NCBI GenBank assembly: GCA_900318115.1
Contig: ONJJ01000007.1
Location: 62,001-126,000, forward strand
Source: an uncultured Prevotellaceae bacterium
GTDB lineage: Bacteria > Bacteroidota > Bacteroidia > Bacteroidales > Bacteroidaceae
Reading direction: 5' to 3'
DNA: 64,000 bases
In this document: positions 8,636 through 17,900 of the stretch, piece after piece
How positions within the stretch are numbered: the first letter of the stretch is position 1
Layout: the number at the start of each line of letters is the position of its first letter
Program-made: the position numbers and the translations under genes
Notes under the pieces: model-generated
Database searches by the model: none
What the model was told of the DNA's origin: nothing
The model's input: the letters and a program-made list of their open reading frames with translations, nothing else

Positions 8636-8651
8636 CACTCGACCCAAGGCA

Positions 8652-8750
8652 GGACGGAAGAGGGGAGGAGATGGAAGAGGGGGAGGAGAGGGAAGAGGGG
8701 GAGGAGAGGGAAGAGGGGGAGGTCGGAGGAGGGAGGAAGGAATTGGGGGG
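8652..8750. repeat. Polypurine tract, right, with 18-bp tandem repeat
   Basis: The unit GAAGAGGGGGAGGAGAGG repeats at 8674-8691 and 8692-8709, with a partial third copy at 8710-8722, inside a G/A-only stretch of about 100 bases. Confidence 0.75.
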
Positions 8751-8761
8751 AGCGCGGGTGG

Positions 8762-8870
8762 ATGGATGAAATAAGGGAACGCGGGCGGTGATGGATGAAA
8801 TAAGGGAGCGTGGGCAGAGGGAGGGAAGAGGGGAGGTCGGGCAGATGGATGAAATATGGGGAGCGCGGGC
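8762..8870. repeat. Three copies of a 25-bp ATGGATGAAATA repeat
   Basis: Copies at 8762-8786, 8791-8815 and 8845-8870 share ATGGATGAAATA, then GGGA and a GCGYGGGC end. No coding role is apparent. Confidence 0.7.
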
Positions 8871-8895
8871 AGAGGGCGGTTCTGCTGCGCTCCCC

Positions 8896-8970
8896 GTTCA
8901 GCCTGAGGGAAGGTGGCTGAAAAGAGGTTGATGTTGATGAGAGGTTGTTCAGCCTGAGGGGAGGTGGCTG
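8896..8970. repeat. Two direct copies of a 24-bp repeat
   Basis: GTTCAGCCTGAGGG-A/G-AGGTGGCTG occurs at 8896-8919 and 8947-8970 with one difference, just downstream of the stop of the 9034-11496 lipoprotein gene. Confidence 0.7.
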
Positions 8971-9033
8971 TTTTGGCCTTGAGGGAAATTAGGCTTTACT
9001 TATTTTATTTGTAGTATTTATGGGCTACATGGT

Positions 9034-11496
9034 TCAATTCGCAAACACGTCGGCCTGAATCATGGCTCCCGGCCACTCATTCCAATTCCAAGTGGATCTG
9101 TAGGTATCTTCCGAAATCGTATAAGGGCCGAAAGTCTTCTCGTAGTAGGTCTTATTACCTTGAGAGTCCACGGTGTAGGGCGTGACTTTGATCTCGTGGC
9201 CTTTGGACCAGTTGGTGACGAAGCTGAAGACAAGGGTCTTCTTGCCGGCTTTCATGTACGTGTTTCTCTTGCTTATATTGATTTCACTCTCTATCAGTTT
9301 CGTGCCATTGTTGGTGTCACTCGAGGTCTCAATGCGCACTTTCACGCCCCAGTGATCGACCATTCCCAGGTTCTTGATATCAAGGGCGAGGGCATGTTCG
9401 TGGAAGTACCAGTTGTTCAGGTTCTGCATCCAGGCGGGCAACTTGTCTAATCCGTATTCCTTGAGGAAGTCCTTCTGTACGTCCTCGTCGTCGAGCCCCT
9501 CTTTTTCAAAATACTTGTTGATGGAAAGGCTGACGCGCGACTTCTGCTTCACGTAGGTGAAGGATGGTTTTGCGGTGCCAAAAGTCATGGCGCTTTCGCG
9601 GAATTCGTAGTAGTGGTGGTGAACGGCATCATAGATGCTGGGTACGCAGATGATCTTGTCGTACTTGCCGGTCTCAAAATAGCGTGTGTATTGATAGCTG
9701 GTCTCTTTTGCCACATTGCGTTCATTGCCTTTACGATCGTCTTCGGGCAGTGAAGTGCATTCTCCTTCATAGCCCCCCACATACATACGCAAGCGTGGAT
9801 AACATCGTTCCGATGGCAGACCGAGCACCCACAGATTGCTGAACTCCGTCAAGATGGTGTAGCGGTTGTTGCGCGTTAAGTTCTCGTCTTCATCCATAAT
9901 CTTGTAGGTGAACGAAGTTTTTTTCTTGTCAACCTTGGGAAGAGGGTACAAAGTCTCCTTGAAGAGATTTTTCTGCACTAGTGTATGAGCGGCCTTGAAA
10001 ACTTCAACTCCTCCTGGTGAGAAGTAGATGCTGGCATCCACGAAGAAATAGGATTCAACCGTGATGTGGGGATTGTCATCAACGAGCGTCATCGTCTCAT
10101 CGTCTATCAGCTGCTGAACATCCAAGAACGGCGACTTGGCTGTGAGCTTCGCCGTGATGCCTACGCCGATGTCTCCTCCGATGCCTGTTCCGGTTATCTC
10201 AACACCTACACCGGCTCGGACCTGCGCCGACAGCGTCAGTGAACCGTAGGCTTTGTAGTCATCCACCTTGACATACCCCTCCTTGATCGTTTTGGTAGGA
10301 TGGTAGATTTCCTCACCATCCTTATACTCATAGGCGGATTCTGTCTGTGGATGGTAATGCTTGATGGTGGCGTCTATACAAATGGCTCCCTCGAAGGACA
10401 CATTGCCTTCAAGGTTGATGGCGAGGCTGATGGCCGGCATTGCCGGTATAGGGCACAAAATCTTGCCGCCCACCATCGTCTTCTTGCCAGCTGGCTTCGA
10501 TGGAGCCAGATTTTTCAGTGCTTGCTTGAGTTCTTTTAATGATTTGGCTGTCTGGTCATCATGGGCATCAAAGACATCCTTGCCTTTTGTGAGGGTGGCG
10601 GACGCTTTCCAAATGTCGTAGGACTTGTCCGTCGTCACTTGCTTTTTGTAATCCTTTTCCTTGTCTTCCTTGTAGACGATACGCTGCACGCTGTGCTTTT
10701 CCAATTCTCCATCAAGGGCGAATTTCAGACCCGTTTTTCGTTCCGTGAAGGTAAGCTTCGCCAGGTGCCAGTGCATGACGGAGTCGGACGACTTCTCGCC
10801 GCGTGTGGCCAGAATCTCATTTGGTAACTCCAGGGCCGCTCTGGTCCTCTTCCAGGAGGCGTTCTTCTTGTAGGCGCGTCGCGGCTTGTTGGCCTTGGCC
10901 ATGCTTTCCGTACCATAGTAATCCTCCAGCAAGGACAAGTCCTCGATGACGAGATCCTCACCCTTGATACCCAGGCTGTCTAAGTACAGGCTGTCATACA
11001 TCGGAACATCCGGGGTAGCCACTTCATAATCCAAGTCTATAACCAGTTTTTCGTATATCTCGCTTCGCGTGGCTTTGGTGCAGGTAACTTTATATATGCC
11101 TCCTACATCCCGCACATCAATGACCTTGTGATTCAGGCCGAAGGGAATGACGGGCGAGCACATCGCCGCAACCTTGTCGCCGACTCGTGGCAGCCACTCA
11201 CTGGGAGTATTGTCCATGAAGTAGATGATGCTGTCGTCCTCCACCTCTACGATGTACTTCTGGATGTTCTCCGTGATGGATCGCACGCCATCCTTGAACT
11301 GATAGGTCATGGTGCCGAACTCATTCTCGACGATTTCGGCTTCCTCGAAACCTTTCTGCTCCTCGGGCGTGGTCCATTCTTCCATGGAGAGGGTGCAGGA
11401 GGTGAGAAGGAGGGCGAAGAAAACGAAGACCCACCCCCTGGCCCCTCCCTGAAGGGAGGGGAGAGGCTGGCGCGATGTATGATTCTTGAGTTTCAT
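9034..11496 (-). CDS. Large lipoprotein of unknown function, signal peptide containing a DNA repeat
   Basis: 820 residues from the ATG at 11496. This start is chosen because ATGAAACTCAAG also begins the neighbouring FnIII gene; an ATG at 11532 lies inside an 8-bp repeat array and would add 12 residues. The N-terminus reads MKLKNHTSRQ, then a translated GC-rich palindrome (PLPSLQGGARGW), then the hydrophobic FVFFALLLTSC with the lipobox Cys at residue 34. The mature protein is unfamiliar. Its central part is Gly-patterned and beta-rich ('GVGVEITGTGIGGDIGVGI'), like a stretch near the C-terminus of the 1974-aa protein. It is last in the surface-protein block. A lipid-anchored surface or periplasmic partner of the giant proteins is an inference. 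Confidence 0.75.
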   Translation of the reverse strand: MKLKNHTSRQPLPSLQGGARGWVFVFFALLLTSCTLSMEEWTTPEEQKGFEEAEIVENEFGTMTYQFKDGVRSITENIQKYIVEVEDDSIIYFMDNTPSEWLPRVGDKVAAMCSPVIPFGLNHKVIDVRDVGGIYKVTCTKATRSEIYEKLVIDLDYEVATPDVPMYDSLYLDSLGIKGEDLVIEDLSLLEDYYGTESMAKANKPRRAYKKNASWKRTRAALELPNEILATRGEKSSDSVMHWHLAKLTFTERKTGLKFALDGELEKHSVQRIVYKEDKEKDYKKQVTTDKSYDIWKASATLTKGKDVFDAHDDQTAKSLKELKQALKNLAPSKPAGKKTMVGGKILCPIPAMPAISLAINLEGNVSFEGAICIDATIKHYHPQTESAYEYKDGEEIYHPTKTIKEGYVKVDDYKAYGSLTLSAQVRAGVGVEITGTGIGGDIGVGITAKLTAKSPFLDVQQLIDDETMTLVDDNPHITVESYFFVDASIYFSPGGVEVFKAAHTLVQKNLFKETLYPLPKVDKKKTSFTYKIMDEDENLTRNNRYTILTEFSNLWVLGLPSERCYPRLRMYVGGYEGECTSLPEDDRKGNERNVAKETSYQYTRYFETGKYDKIICVPSIYDAVHHHYYEFRESAMTFGTAKPSFTYVKQKSRVSLSINKYFEKEGLDDEDVQKDFLKEYGLDKLPAWMQNLNNWYFHEHALALDIKNLGMVDHWGVKVRIETSSDTNNGTKLIESEINISKRNTYMKAGKKTLVFSFVTNWSKGHEIKVTPYTVDSQGNKTYYEKTFGPYTISEDTYRSTWNWNEWPGAMIQADVFAN
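11425..11468. repeat. GC-rich palindromic repeat, copy 1
   Basis: It reads AAGACCCACCCCCTGG, then CCCCTCCCT-GA-AGGGAGGGGAGAGG. It is the inverted counterpart of 11593-11636, matching at most positions. It lies inside the signal-peptide coding part of the 820-aa lipoprotein. Confidence 0.75.
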
Positions 11497-11509
11497 ATTA
11501 TTTGGTGTT

Positions 11510-11581
11510 TCGTTATTACGATATTTCGACATTACGATATTTCGAGATTCCGATATTCCGAGATTTCGAGATTCCGATATT
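11510..11581. repeat. 8-bp tandem array, nine units (core CGANATT)
   Basis: Nine consecutive octamers follow the pattern YCGAKATT with small changes, in strict 8-base register from 11510 to 11581. The array occupies the spacer between the two lipoprotein genes. Confidence 0.8.
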
Positions 11582-11592
11582 TCATCCCGGAG

Positions 11593-11636
11593 GCTCTCCC
11601 CTCCCTCACAGGGAGGGGTCGGGGGTGGGTCTTCTT
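11593..11636. repeat. GC-rich palindromic repeat, copy 2
   Basis: CTCCCCTCCCTCACAGGGAG, then GGGTCGGGGGTGGGTCTTCTT. It is inverted relative to 11425-11468 and about 125 bases away. It touches the stop codon of the 299-aa lipoprotein gene and could act as a terminator-like hairpin. Confidence 0.75.
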
Positions 11637-12534
11637 ACTTAAACTCCATCTTATAGAGGTTGGAGAGTGTGCCGTGGGTGGCTCCGTCGAAGGTGGCGTT
11701 GAGTGTGCACTCGTAGAGTTTCAGCTTCTTCTTGTCGTAGCAGCGGAAGACGATGGTCTGCGGTTTCTGGGGCGGAGTAGGTTCTACATCCTCACCACCT
11801 TCGTCGCCACCTTCATTGTCATCATCAAAGATGTCCCAGATGTCTTCATCCTCTTCGTCTTGACCATTGCCTTTGTCATCCTCCTTTTCACCTTCGTTAT
11901 TTTCCTCATCCTCTTCGTCTTCCTCTTCCTCCTCATTGTCGTTATTGTCTTCCGACGGTGTGATGATGATTTTGTTTCCAAAGACGTCGTCTCCGCCCAC
12001 TCGGAACTGCAGGAGCTTGACTCCGTAGAATTCGAGCAGTTCGCCAATGGCCCTGCATTCGTCGCCCACGAAAGCGGCAAACACCATGTTGTTGTCCATG
12101 GGTGCGCCCTTGACGGTGGCTTCGGCGTAGAACACGGTCTCGTAGGGGAACTCTTCCTGCTGGAGTTCCCAGGGATCCATGACGCATACGGTGCAGCTGT
12201 CCTGTATGCGTGCGGACACGGATTCGACATACAGCTTGGTCCATCCTGCTCCCACGGCTGTGATGCGCCCCGTCTTCATGTCCACGTACACCACGCTGGT
12301 GTCTCCCGAGGTGTAGTACACGTCGCTGATGTTCAGCGAGTCCGGCTCGAAGGTCGGAATGACGTGCAGTGTGTAGCCGCGGTACACGTAGGCCGTGTCG
12401 AAGTTGAGCTTCATCTGGGCTGCGATCTGCGCCAGGTCGCTGTCCACATCGAAGTCCAGCAGTTCGCAGCTCGATAGCTGCACGAGCAGGAACGTGCAGC
12501 CGAGCAGGTGGAGTATTTTAGTAAGCTTTTTCAT
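11635..12534 (-). CDS. Acidic-linker lipoprotein with Ig-like and 'GDEC' modules
   Basis: 299 residues with signal peptide and lipobox QLSSC (Cys23). Residues about 45-110 read like a bacterial Ig-like domain ('SGDTSVVYVDMKTGRITAVG'). A second module contains 'FAAFVGDECRAIGE', matching 'IGAFVGDECRGEG' and 'LGAFVNGECKGMA' in the 1030-aa protein of the same block. The module is interrupted by about 60 residues that are almost all Asp, Glu, Asn and Lys, before 'QTIVFRCYDKKKLKLYECT' closes it. The acidic insert may be a flexible or calcium-binding linker. It is likely lipid-anchored and works with the neighbouring proteins; the biochemical role is unknown. It lies 103 bases after the FnIII gene, across a 10-bp repeat array. 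Confidence 0.75.
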   Translation of the reverse strand: MKKLTKILHLLGCTFLLVQLSSCELLDFDVDSDLAQIAAQMKLNFDTAYVYRGYTLHVIPTFEPDSLNISDVYYTSGDTSVVYVDMKTGRITAVGAGWTKLYVESVSARIQDSCTVCVMDPWELQQEEFPYETVFYAEATVKGAPMDNNMVFAAFVGDECRAIGELLEFYGVKLLQFRVGGDDVFGNKIIITPSEDNNDNEEEEEDEEDEENNEGEKEDDKGNGQDEEDEDIWDIFDDDNEGGDEGGEDVEPTPPQKPQTIVFRCYDKKKLKLYECTLNATFDGATHGTLSNLYKMEFK

Positions 12535-12560
12535 AGGGCTTAGTTAGATTATCTGGGGTG

Positions 12561-12640
12561 GGCTAGGATTTCCTGGAGTTTCCTAGGATTTCCTAGGTTC
12601 TCCTAGGTCATCCTAGAACTTCCTAGGCCGTCCTAGGTTA
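12561..12640. repeat. 10-bp tandem array of CCTAGG palindromes
   Basis: Eight decamers in exact register (12561, 12571 and so on to 12631), most of the form TCCTAGGNNN. It starts within the spacer and its last unit contains the stop codon of the FnIII gene. Ten bases is close to one helical turn, so the palindromes lie on one face of the DNA. Confidence 0.85.
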
Positions 12641-14923
12641 TTCATTCTTGGTGGCCTGGACGCTGACGGGGTCGCTGTCGTTGCTGCGTCGGCCGTCCTC
12701 GAACTGTAGGCGGATGTAGTAGTCGGCCTGTTCTCCGGCTTTCAGGGTGTGCTCGATGTAGGTGCGGTCCTCCTTGGGGACGGTCATGTAGAACTTGTAG
12801 TTCTCCTCGCCGGGTCCTCGGCGGAAGATGGCCCAGTACCAGTCGCCCTCGGGCAGCTGCCGCTCGTCCACATTCCAGTTGAGTACGGAGCAGTGGTCGT
12901 CGGCATTGTACATGCTGCTGAGTTCGATGTCCACTTGGAAGGAGCGTGGCCCGGTGTGGCGCCAGCTCACGGCCAGGCTTCTGGCGATGAAGGGCGATGC
13001 GTTGGTGCTCTCCATCCAATAGTAGTAGCGTTCCTTTTGCGAGTAGGGCGGGTTGTCGTCCACGCGGATGATGCAGCTGTCGAGCTTCACGCTGTCTGCG
13101 TTCCAGGTGCCAATGACCTGCGGTTCGCCGTTGTCGCCGAGGCGTCGGTAGAGGGTGTGCTCCACCATGTCGGCGTCGTTACCTACAATCCATTCCATGT
13201 GCATCCCTTTCAGGTCGTCGTGCGAGGATCGTCCCAGGTGGGGTTCCGTGGGCGGCGTGACGTGGGGACGCAGCACCTGTATCCAGGGGCTCCACTCGCC
13301 CACGTTCGTGGACCAGTCTATCGCGCGTACCTTATAATATATGTACTTTTGGTTGGCGTTGAGGGCTACGGAGTCGGTGTACATCGTCTGGCGTATGCCG
13401 CCCGTGTTGCGCACGAGGAAGTCGTGGGTGGAGTCGTTGGCGAAGGCGATGTCGAAGTAGTCGATGTCGTCGTCCTCGGGCCAGGGCTGCCAGGTGAGGT
13501 CGATGTATGCCCACTGGCGTGCCAGCAGCGCGGTGTCCTTCTCCAGGTCGATCTTCCGCACGGAGGCGCGCAGGTTGGCGGGTGTCTTCGGTGCCTGGAA
13601 GTCCGTCAGGTGGATCTGCTGCATGAAGGACTTCGACTCGTTGCCGGCCTGGTCATAGGCGGCGATGTACATCATGCCGGTGCGCTTGCCCGTCATGTCC
13701 AGGCTGAGGATGGTGTCGGTGGGCGCCAGGAGGTTGAAGTTCATCATCTGCCAGGGCGCCGCGTCGTTGTCGCGCATGGGGCGGTAATAGATGCGGTAGC
13801 CCTCGAAGTCCTGTTCCAGGGTGTCCTTCTCCCAGACCACGTGTGCGATGACCTTGGCCATGGGGTCGTTGTCGTCGGGTCGTTCGATGACGATGTACTT
13901 GATATTCGGTGGTGTGGGCGGCTGCACGTCGCGGACGAAGATGCGCCGTTCTGCCGGGCTTGTGAGTTCTGCAAAGGGGTCGTACCCCCAGATACGGTAT
14001 TCCCACAGTCCCAGTTCGGGCACCGTGTCGTGGATGACGCGGTAGTCCTCGCCCTCCGGCTGCTCCACCATGGGCACGTAGGGCTTCGCGGTCACGCGGT
14101 GCCAGGTGTCGCTGACGCTCTTGCCGTCGAGCGTGGTCACCTGCCGTCGTTCGAGCTCAAAGCTGCTGTGGTCCTTGTCCCACCATCCGAGCATCAGTGC
14201 GTAGGGCGTCGAGAGGCTGTCCACCATGCGCGGTTCGTAGGGCTCCTTCACGTAGGGCTCGTTCTTCACGCCCTCGACGACTCCCGGTTCGAAGATAATC
14301 TTACCTCCATTGTCCCACACCGTGGGCTGGATGTAGTAGTCGTAGGTCACGCCGCGTTCCACGCTGCGGTCTGTGAATCGCACGGCGAGGTCGGTGGCGA
14401 GGTCCTTGCGCCAGTCGGCCACCAGCATGGCGAATCCGTAGCTGATGTCCTGGTCGCTGCTGCGGTTCTGGGTCTGGTCGGCGAATCCGTCGTCGGTCTT
14501 GTGGTAGTTCTCCTTGTCGCCGTAGAGCACGCCCATGGCGATGTAGGCGTTGCTGTCGTTCGCAGCGTAGGTGCTGCGGAACTGCTCCAGGGTCTTGGGC
14601 AGGTACTCATAGGCCAGGGTGTCGATGCGAAAGTCCTCGTAGGGCTTGCCGTTGGCATCGAGCCGCGGCACTCGCAGGACGTTCACGCCCAGACGTGCCA
14701 GGTAGTTGTAGGAGGTGAAGTCCTCGGCCACCCACCGCAGGACGATGCTGTCGCCGTAGGCGCGCGTCAGCAGGTGGATCTTCGAGGTGACGAGCGGCTC
14801 CACCCAGGGCTGGGCCACGGTGGTGTGGGGGTTCTGGGTGGCGGTGCTGTCCGGCTCCTGTGCCGCTGCCGGGAAGGCTGCGGCCAGGAAGGCTGTGCTG
14901 AGTATGATAGACTTGAGTTTCAT
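12638..14923 (-). CDS. Secreted fibronectin type III-like protein of the giant surface block
   Basis: 761 residues from the ATG at 14923, chosen because of its clean signal peptide (MKLKSIILSTAFLAAAFPAAAQ) and the ATGAAACTCAAG start shared with the 820-aa gene; an ATG at 14941 and a GTG at 14950 are alternatives. Residues about 45-60 read 'GDSIVLRWVAEDFTSYNYL'. Later segments have FnIII-like features: 'PPTPPNIKYIVIERP', 'GYRIYYRPM', 'YYKVRAIDWSTNVGEWS' and 'PPTEPHL'. As recalled rather than searched, related FnIII proteins with an 'IVLRWAP' opening sit beside TANFOR-type giant proteins in other Bacteroidetes. No lipobox is seen. It follows the LRR protein by about 43 bases, so it is probably in the same transcript. 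Confidence 0.75.
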   Translation of the reverse strand: MKLKSIILSTAFLAAAFPAAAQEPDSTATQNPHTTVAQPWVEPLVTSKIHLLTRAYGDSIVLRWVAEDFTSYNYLARLGVNVLRVPRLDANGKPYEDFRIDTLAYEYLPKTLEQFRSTYAANDSNAYIAMGVLYGDKENYHKTDDGFADQTQNRSSDQDISYGFAMLVADWRKDLATDLAVRFTDRSVERGVTYDYYIQPTVWDNGGKIIFEPGVVEGVKNEPYVKEPYEPRMVDSLSTPYALMLGWWDKDHSSFELERRQVTTLDGKSVSDTWHRVTAKPYVPMVEQPEGEDYRVIHDTVPELGLWEYRIWGYDPFAELTSPAERRIFVRDVQPPTPPNIKYIVIERPDDNDPMAKVIAHVVWEKDTLEQDFEGYRIYYRPMRDNDAAPWQMMNFNLLAPTDTILSLDMTGKRTGMMYIAAYDQAGNESKSFMQQIHLTDFQAPKTPANLRASVRKIDLEKDTALLARQWAYIDLTWQPWPEDDDIDYFDIAFANDSTHDFLVRNTGGIRQTMYTDSVALNANQKYIYYKVRAIDWSTNVGEWSPWIQVLRPHVTPPTEPHLGRSSHDDLKGMHMEWIVGNDADMVEHTLYRRLGDNGEPQVIGTWNADSVKLDSCIIRVDDNPPYSQKERYYYWMESTNASPFIARSLAVSWRHTGPRSFQVDIELSSMYNADDHCSVLNWNVDERQLPEGDWYWAIFRRGPGEENYKFYMTVPKEDRTYIEHTLKAGEQADYYIRLQFEDGRRSNDSDPVSVQATKNE

Positions 14924-14966
14924 ATCTAATATCTTCTTCATTTTCTCCACGTGTTTACTTCGTTCA

Positions 14967-17900
14967 TCAATTTTCGGTAACCGTTATCTGCGCCCGTTTC
15001 TCCATTGTCATGCTCGTGCCGTACCCGACATATTCCTTGAACCACGACATCTTGCTGCCGGAGCGTCCGAGATTCTTCATCGTGGTGACCATGTTGGTCT
15101 TGGGCGTGCCGCTGTTACAGTCGGTGATGACAACATACTTATTACCAATGCTGGAATTCTTGTTGTTCGTTGTTACGCGAACATTGTTGTTCATCTGGAT
15201 AGTGGCTTTGTTGCATCCGCTGAACATGTAGTTTGCCTTGCTCGCCTGGGGCGACCACTGACTCTTCATCCGCATGTCGATATCCGTCAGTTCGGAGCAG
15301 TTGTAGAATGCATAGCCCACGTCGGTAGAGGCCGAGAGGGTGAAGTTGCTGATGTTTATTTCCTTCAGTTTACTGCATCCATAGAACATACTGTTCATAT
15401 TGGTCAGGGCCGATGTCTTCCACTTGCTCAGCTTGAGCCACTTGATGCCCTTGCAGTAGGCGAACATGCTGGACATGTTCGTCACCTTCGATACGTTGAA
15501 GTTCTCCACGTTGAGGAGCGTGTAGCGGTCCGTCGAAGAGCTCTCCTTGATGCCCTCGCATTCGTAGAACATACGGTACATCGTGGTGACGTTTGCGGTG
15601 TTCCACTTGCTGAGGTTCAGCGATGAGATCTTCTTGCAGCCCTTGAACATGGATTCCATCGTGGTGACGCTGCCCGTCTCCCAGTTCCAGGGCGAATATT
15701 CGCCAAAGCTGGCGGCCCAGGACTCGCATCCTTCGAACATGTGGGACATATCCTTCACGCTCTGGGTGTTGAGGTTCGTCACGGGGATGGAGGTCAGGGC
15801 CTTGCAGTTGTAGAACATATAAGCCATGGTCGTCACCTGTGCCGAATTGAAGTTCCTGTTGATGGAGAGGCTGGTCAGATTCTCGCAGCCGGAGAACATG
15901 CTGTTCATGGCCGTGCAGTTGTCTGCCTCCCACTTGCTCAGGTCGAGCTTCTTCACGGCCTTGCAGTGCCAGAACATGTGGGCCATGTTGCTGACGTGTG
16001 ACGTCTCGGTCCATCCGCTGACGTCGATGGTGGCGAGGCTCTCACACTCGTAGAACATACAGCTGAGATTGATTTTGTTGGAGGATGTTGCGGAGTAGCC
16101 CCAGGAGGTGAGGAACTTGCTCACGTCGGCGCGTGTCAGTGCCTTGCAGCCGCGGAACATGTTGTAGAAGCTCGTGCAGCTGCTGGTCTTCAGGTTGGTC
16201 AGATTGTTTACGGCGGTCAGCTTCGTGCAGTCCTTGAACCAGTTGGCGCAGCTGGTCACGGCATAGAAGGCCATCGACTCGTGGATGGTGGCGGTGGTCA
16301 TGGTGCCCTTGACGGTGTCGAGCCAGGAGGTCCAGATGGCCTGCACGTACTTCTTGTCCGAAGCCATGAATTCGCCGTTCGTTCCGCCGCTCTTCTCGAT
16401 GAAGCCCAGTTTGTTGATGATGGGGCTCTTCACGGAGTTGAGAACCGTCTCCTTGGCCGTGATTTCGCACTTGCTCACATAGGAGAAGGCGTAGGATGCC
16501 TTCGTGGACACCTTCGGGAAGTTGAAGCCACTGCCCACGGTGAGCTGGCGCAGCTTGCCCATGTCGTAGAAGAGGTAGTTGGCATTGGTCACGGCTTCGG
16601 TCGTCATCATGCTCACGTCGAGTGTCTCCAACGACGAGCATTTGTAGAACATGCAGTACATGCTGGTCACCTTCGAGGTGCTGCTGAAGCGCGTCAACAC
16701 AAGTTTCTTCAGGTTTGTGCATTCTCCGAACATATTGGAGAAGGTGGTCACCTGATTGGTGCCCCAGAGCGGGAGGCTGTTGTCGAAGACCAATTCCGTC
16801 AGGCCCTTGCAGCCGGAGAACATGTAGGACATGTCCGTGACGCTATAGACGGTGCAGAGGTTCTCCAGTCCGGTGATGCTCTTCACCTTCTCGCAGCCAC
16901 GGAACCATCCCTTGGTGGAGGTGGGGCGTGCGTTGGCGAAGGTCTTGTCGATGACAATGTTGGTGACGTCGGCCTTGACAGCCTTGGTCCACGGTGTCCA
17001 TTCGAGGGTGTTCTTGAGCACTTCGTCGCCGCTCCACTTCTGGGTCACGGTCTGTCCGTTGAAGGTGCTGCCCGCTGGTAAACCATAGTAGAAGGTTAGC
17101 GTCTTGTTGCCCTTGGTCCAGATGACCTGTGGCGTCTGGGAGGCATTCTCGTCTAAGAAGTCACCCGTGGTGCCAATCTTGAAGCCTTGTTTGCTGGTGA
17201 AGTCGCTTCGCAGGGTGCTGAGCTTTGCCTTCGGCACCATGACAGCCAGAGAATTGACATCTTGGAAGGTCTTGGTGCCTTTCCCCACTTTGCTGATATC
17301 CCAGTTGGAACCCAGCTTAAGGATTCGCAGCGAGGTGCAACCGGCAAACATACCATCCATGGACTCCAGTGATGAAGTGTTCCAGGCAGAGAGGTCCAAT
17401 TCAGAAGCGGGAGTATTCCGCATCATGTTATCTGTTTCCTTGACATTCTTGGTGTCGAATTCCTTGATGCCCTTACAAGTCTTTTCGTTCAACGAAGTGC
17501 AACCATAGAACATACTATTCATGGTTGTAGCCTTGGAAGTATTGAACAGATGTGTCGGTACGCTGACAAGATTAGAGCACCCAAAGAACATATAGCTGAA
17601 GTCCGTGACATTATCCGTGTGTGGATAATTGCTTGCTGGTATTTCCTTGAGGCTGAAACAATTGTGGAACATAGCGGACATCGATGTGATGTTCGTTCCA
17701 CTGCCGAATTTGACGGGAATCTTTTCCATACTGGCGCAGAAGGAGAACATCTGCGTCAAGTCCGTGGCTGAAGAGACATCGATAGTCCCACCGAAATCTT
17801 TCAGACTCATACAGCCGAGGAACATGCCGTAGAGACTCTTGGCCTTGCTGATATCCAGGTTTTCGATACCCGATATCTCTTCCAGCGCGCTCAGTCCCCA

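Larger units (their letters stand above)
7698..9033. other. Gene-free repeat island
   Basis: No credible gene is seen on either strand across about 1.3 kb. The open frames present cross repeats whose period is not a multiple of three, or are low-complexity Arg/Gly/Pro-rich. The stretch holds nested palindromes (7801-7842), two polypurine tracts, a 590-bp inverted-repeat element, an 18-bp tandem repeat, a three-copy 25-bp repeat and a two-copy 24-bp repeat, listed separately. Confidence 0.75.

Noticed and set aside
12749-14929. Plus-strand open frame of 726 codons opposite the FnIII gene
   Set aside because: Same codon-bias effect: it is Val/His/Gly-rich low-complexity, and the minus strand has a signal peptide and FnIII-like features.
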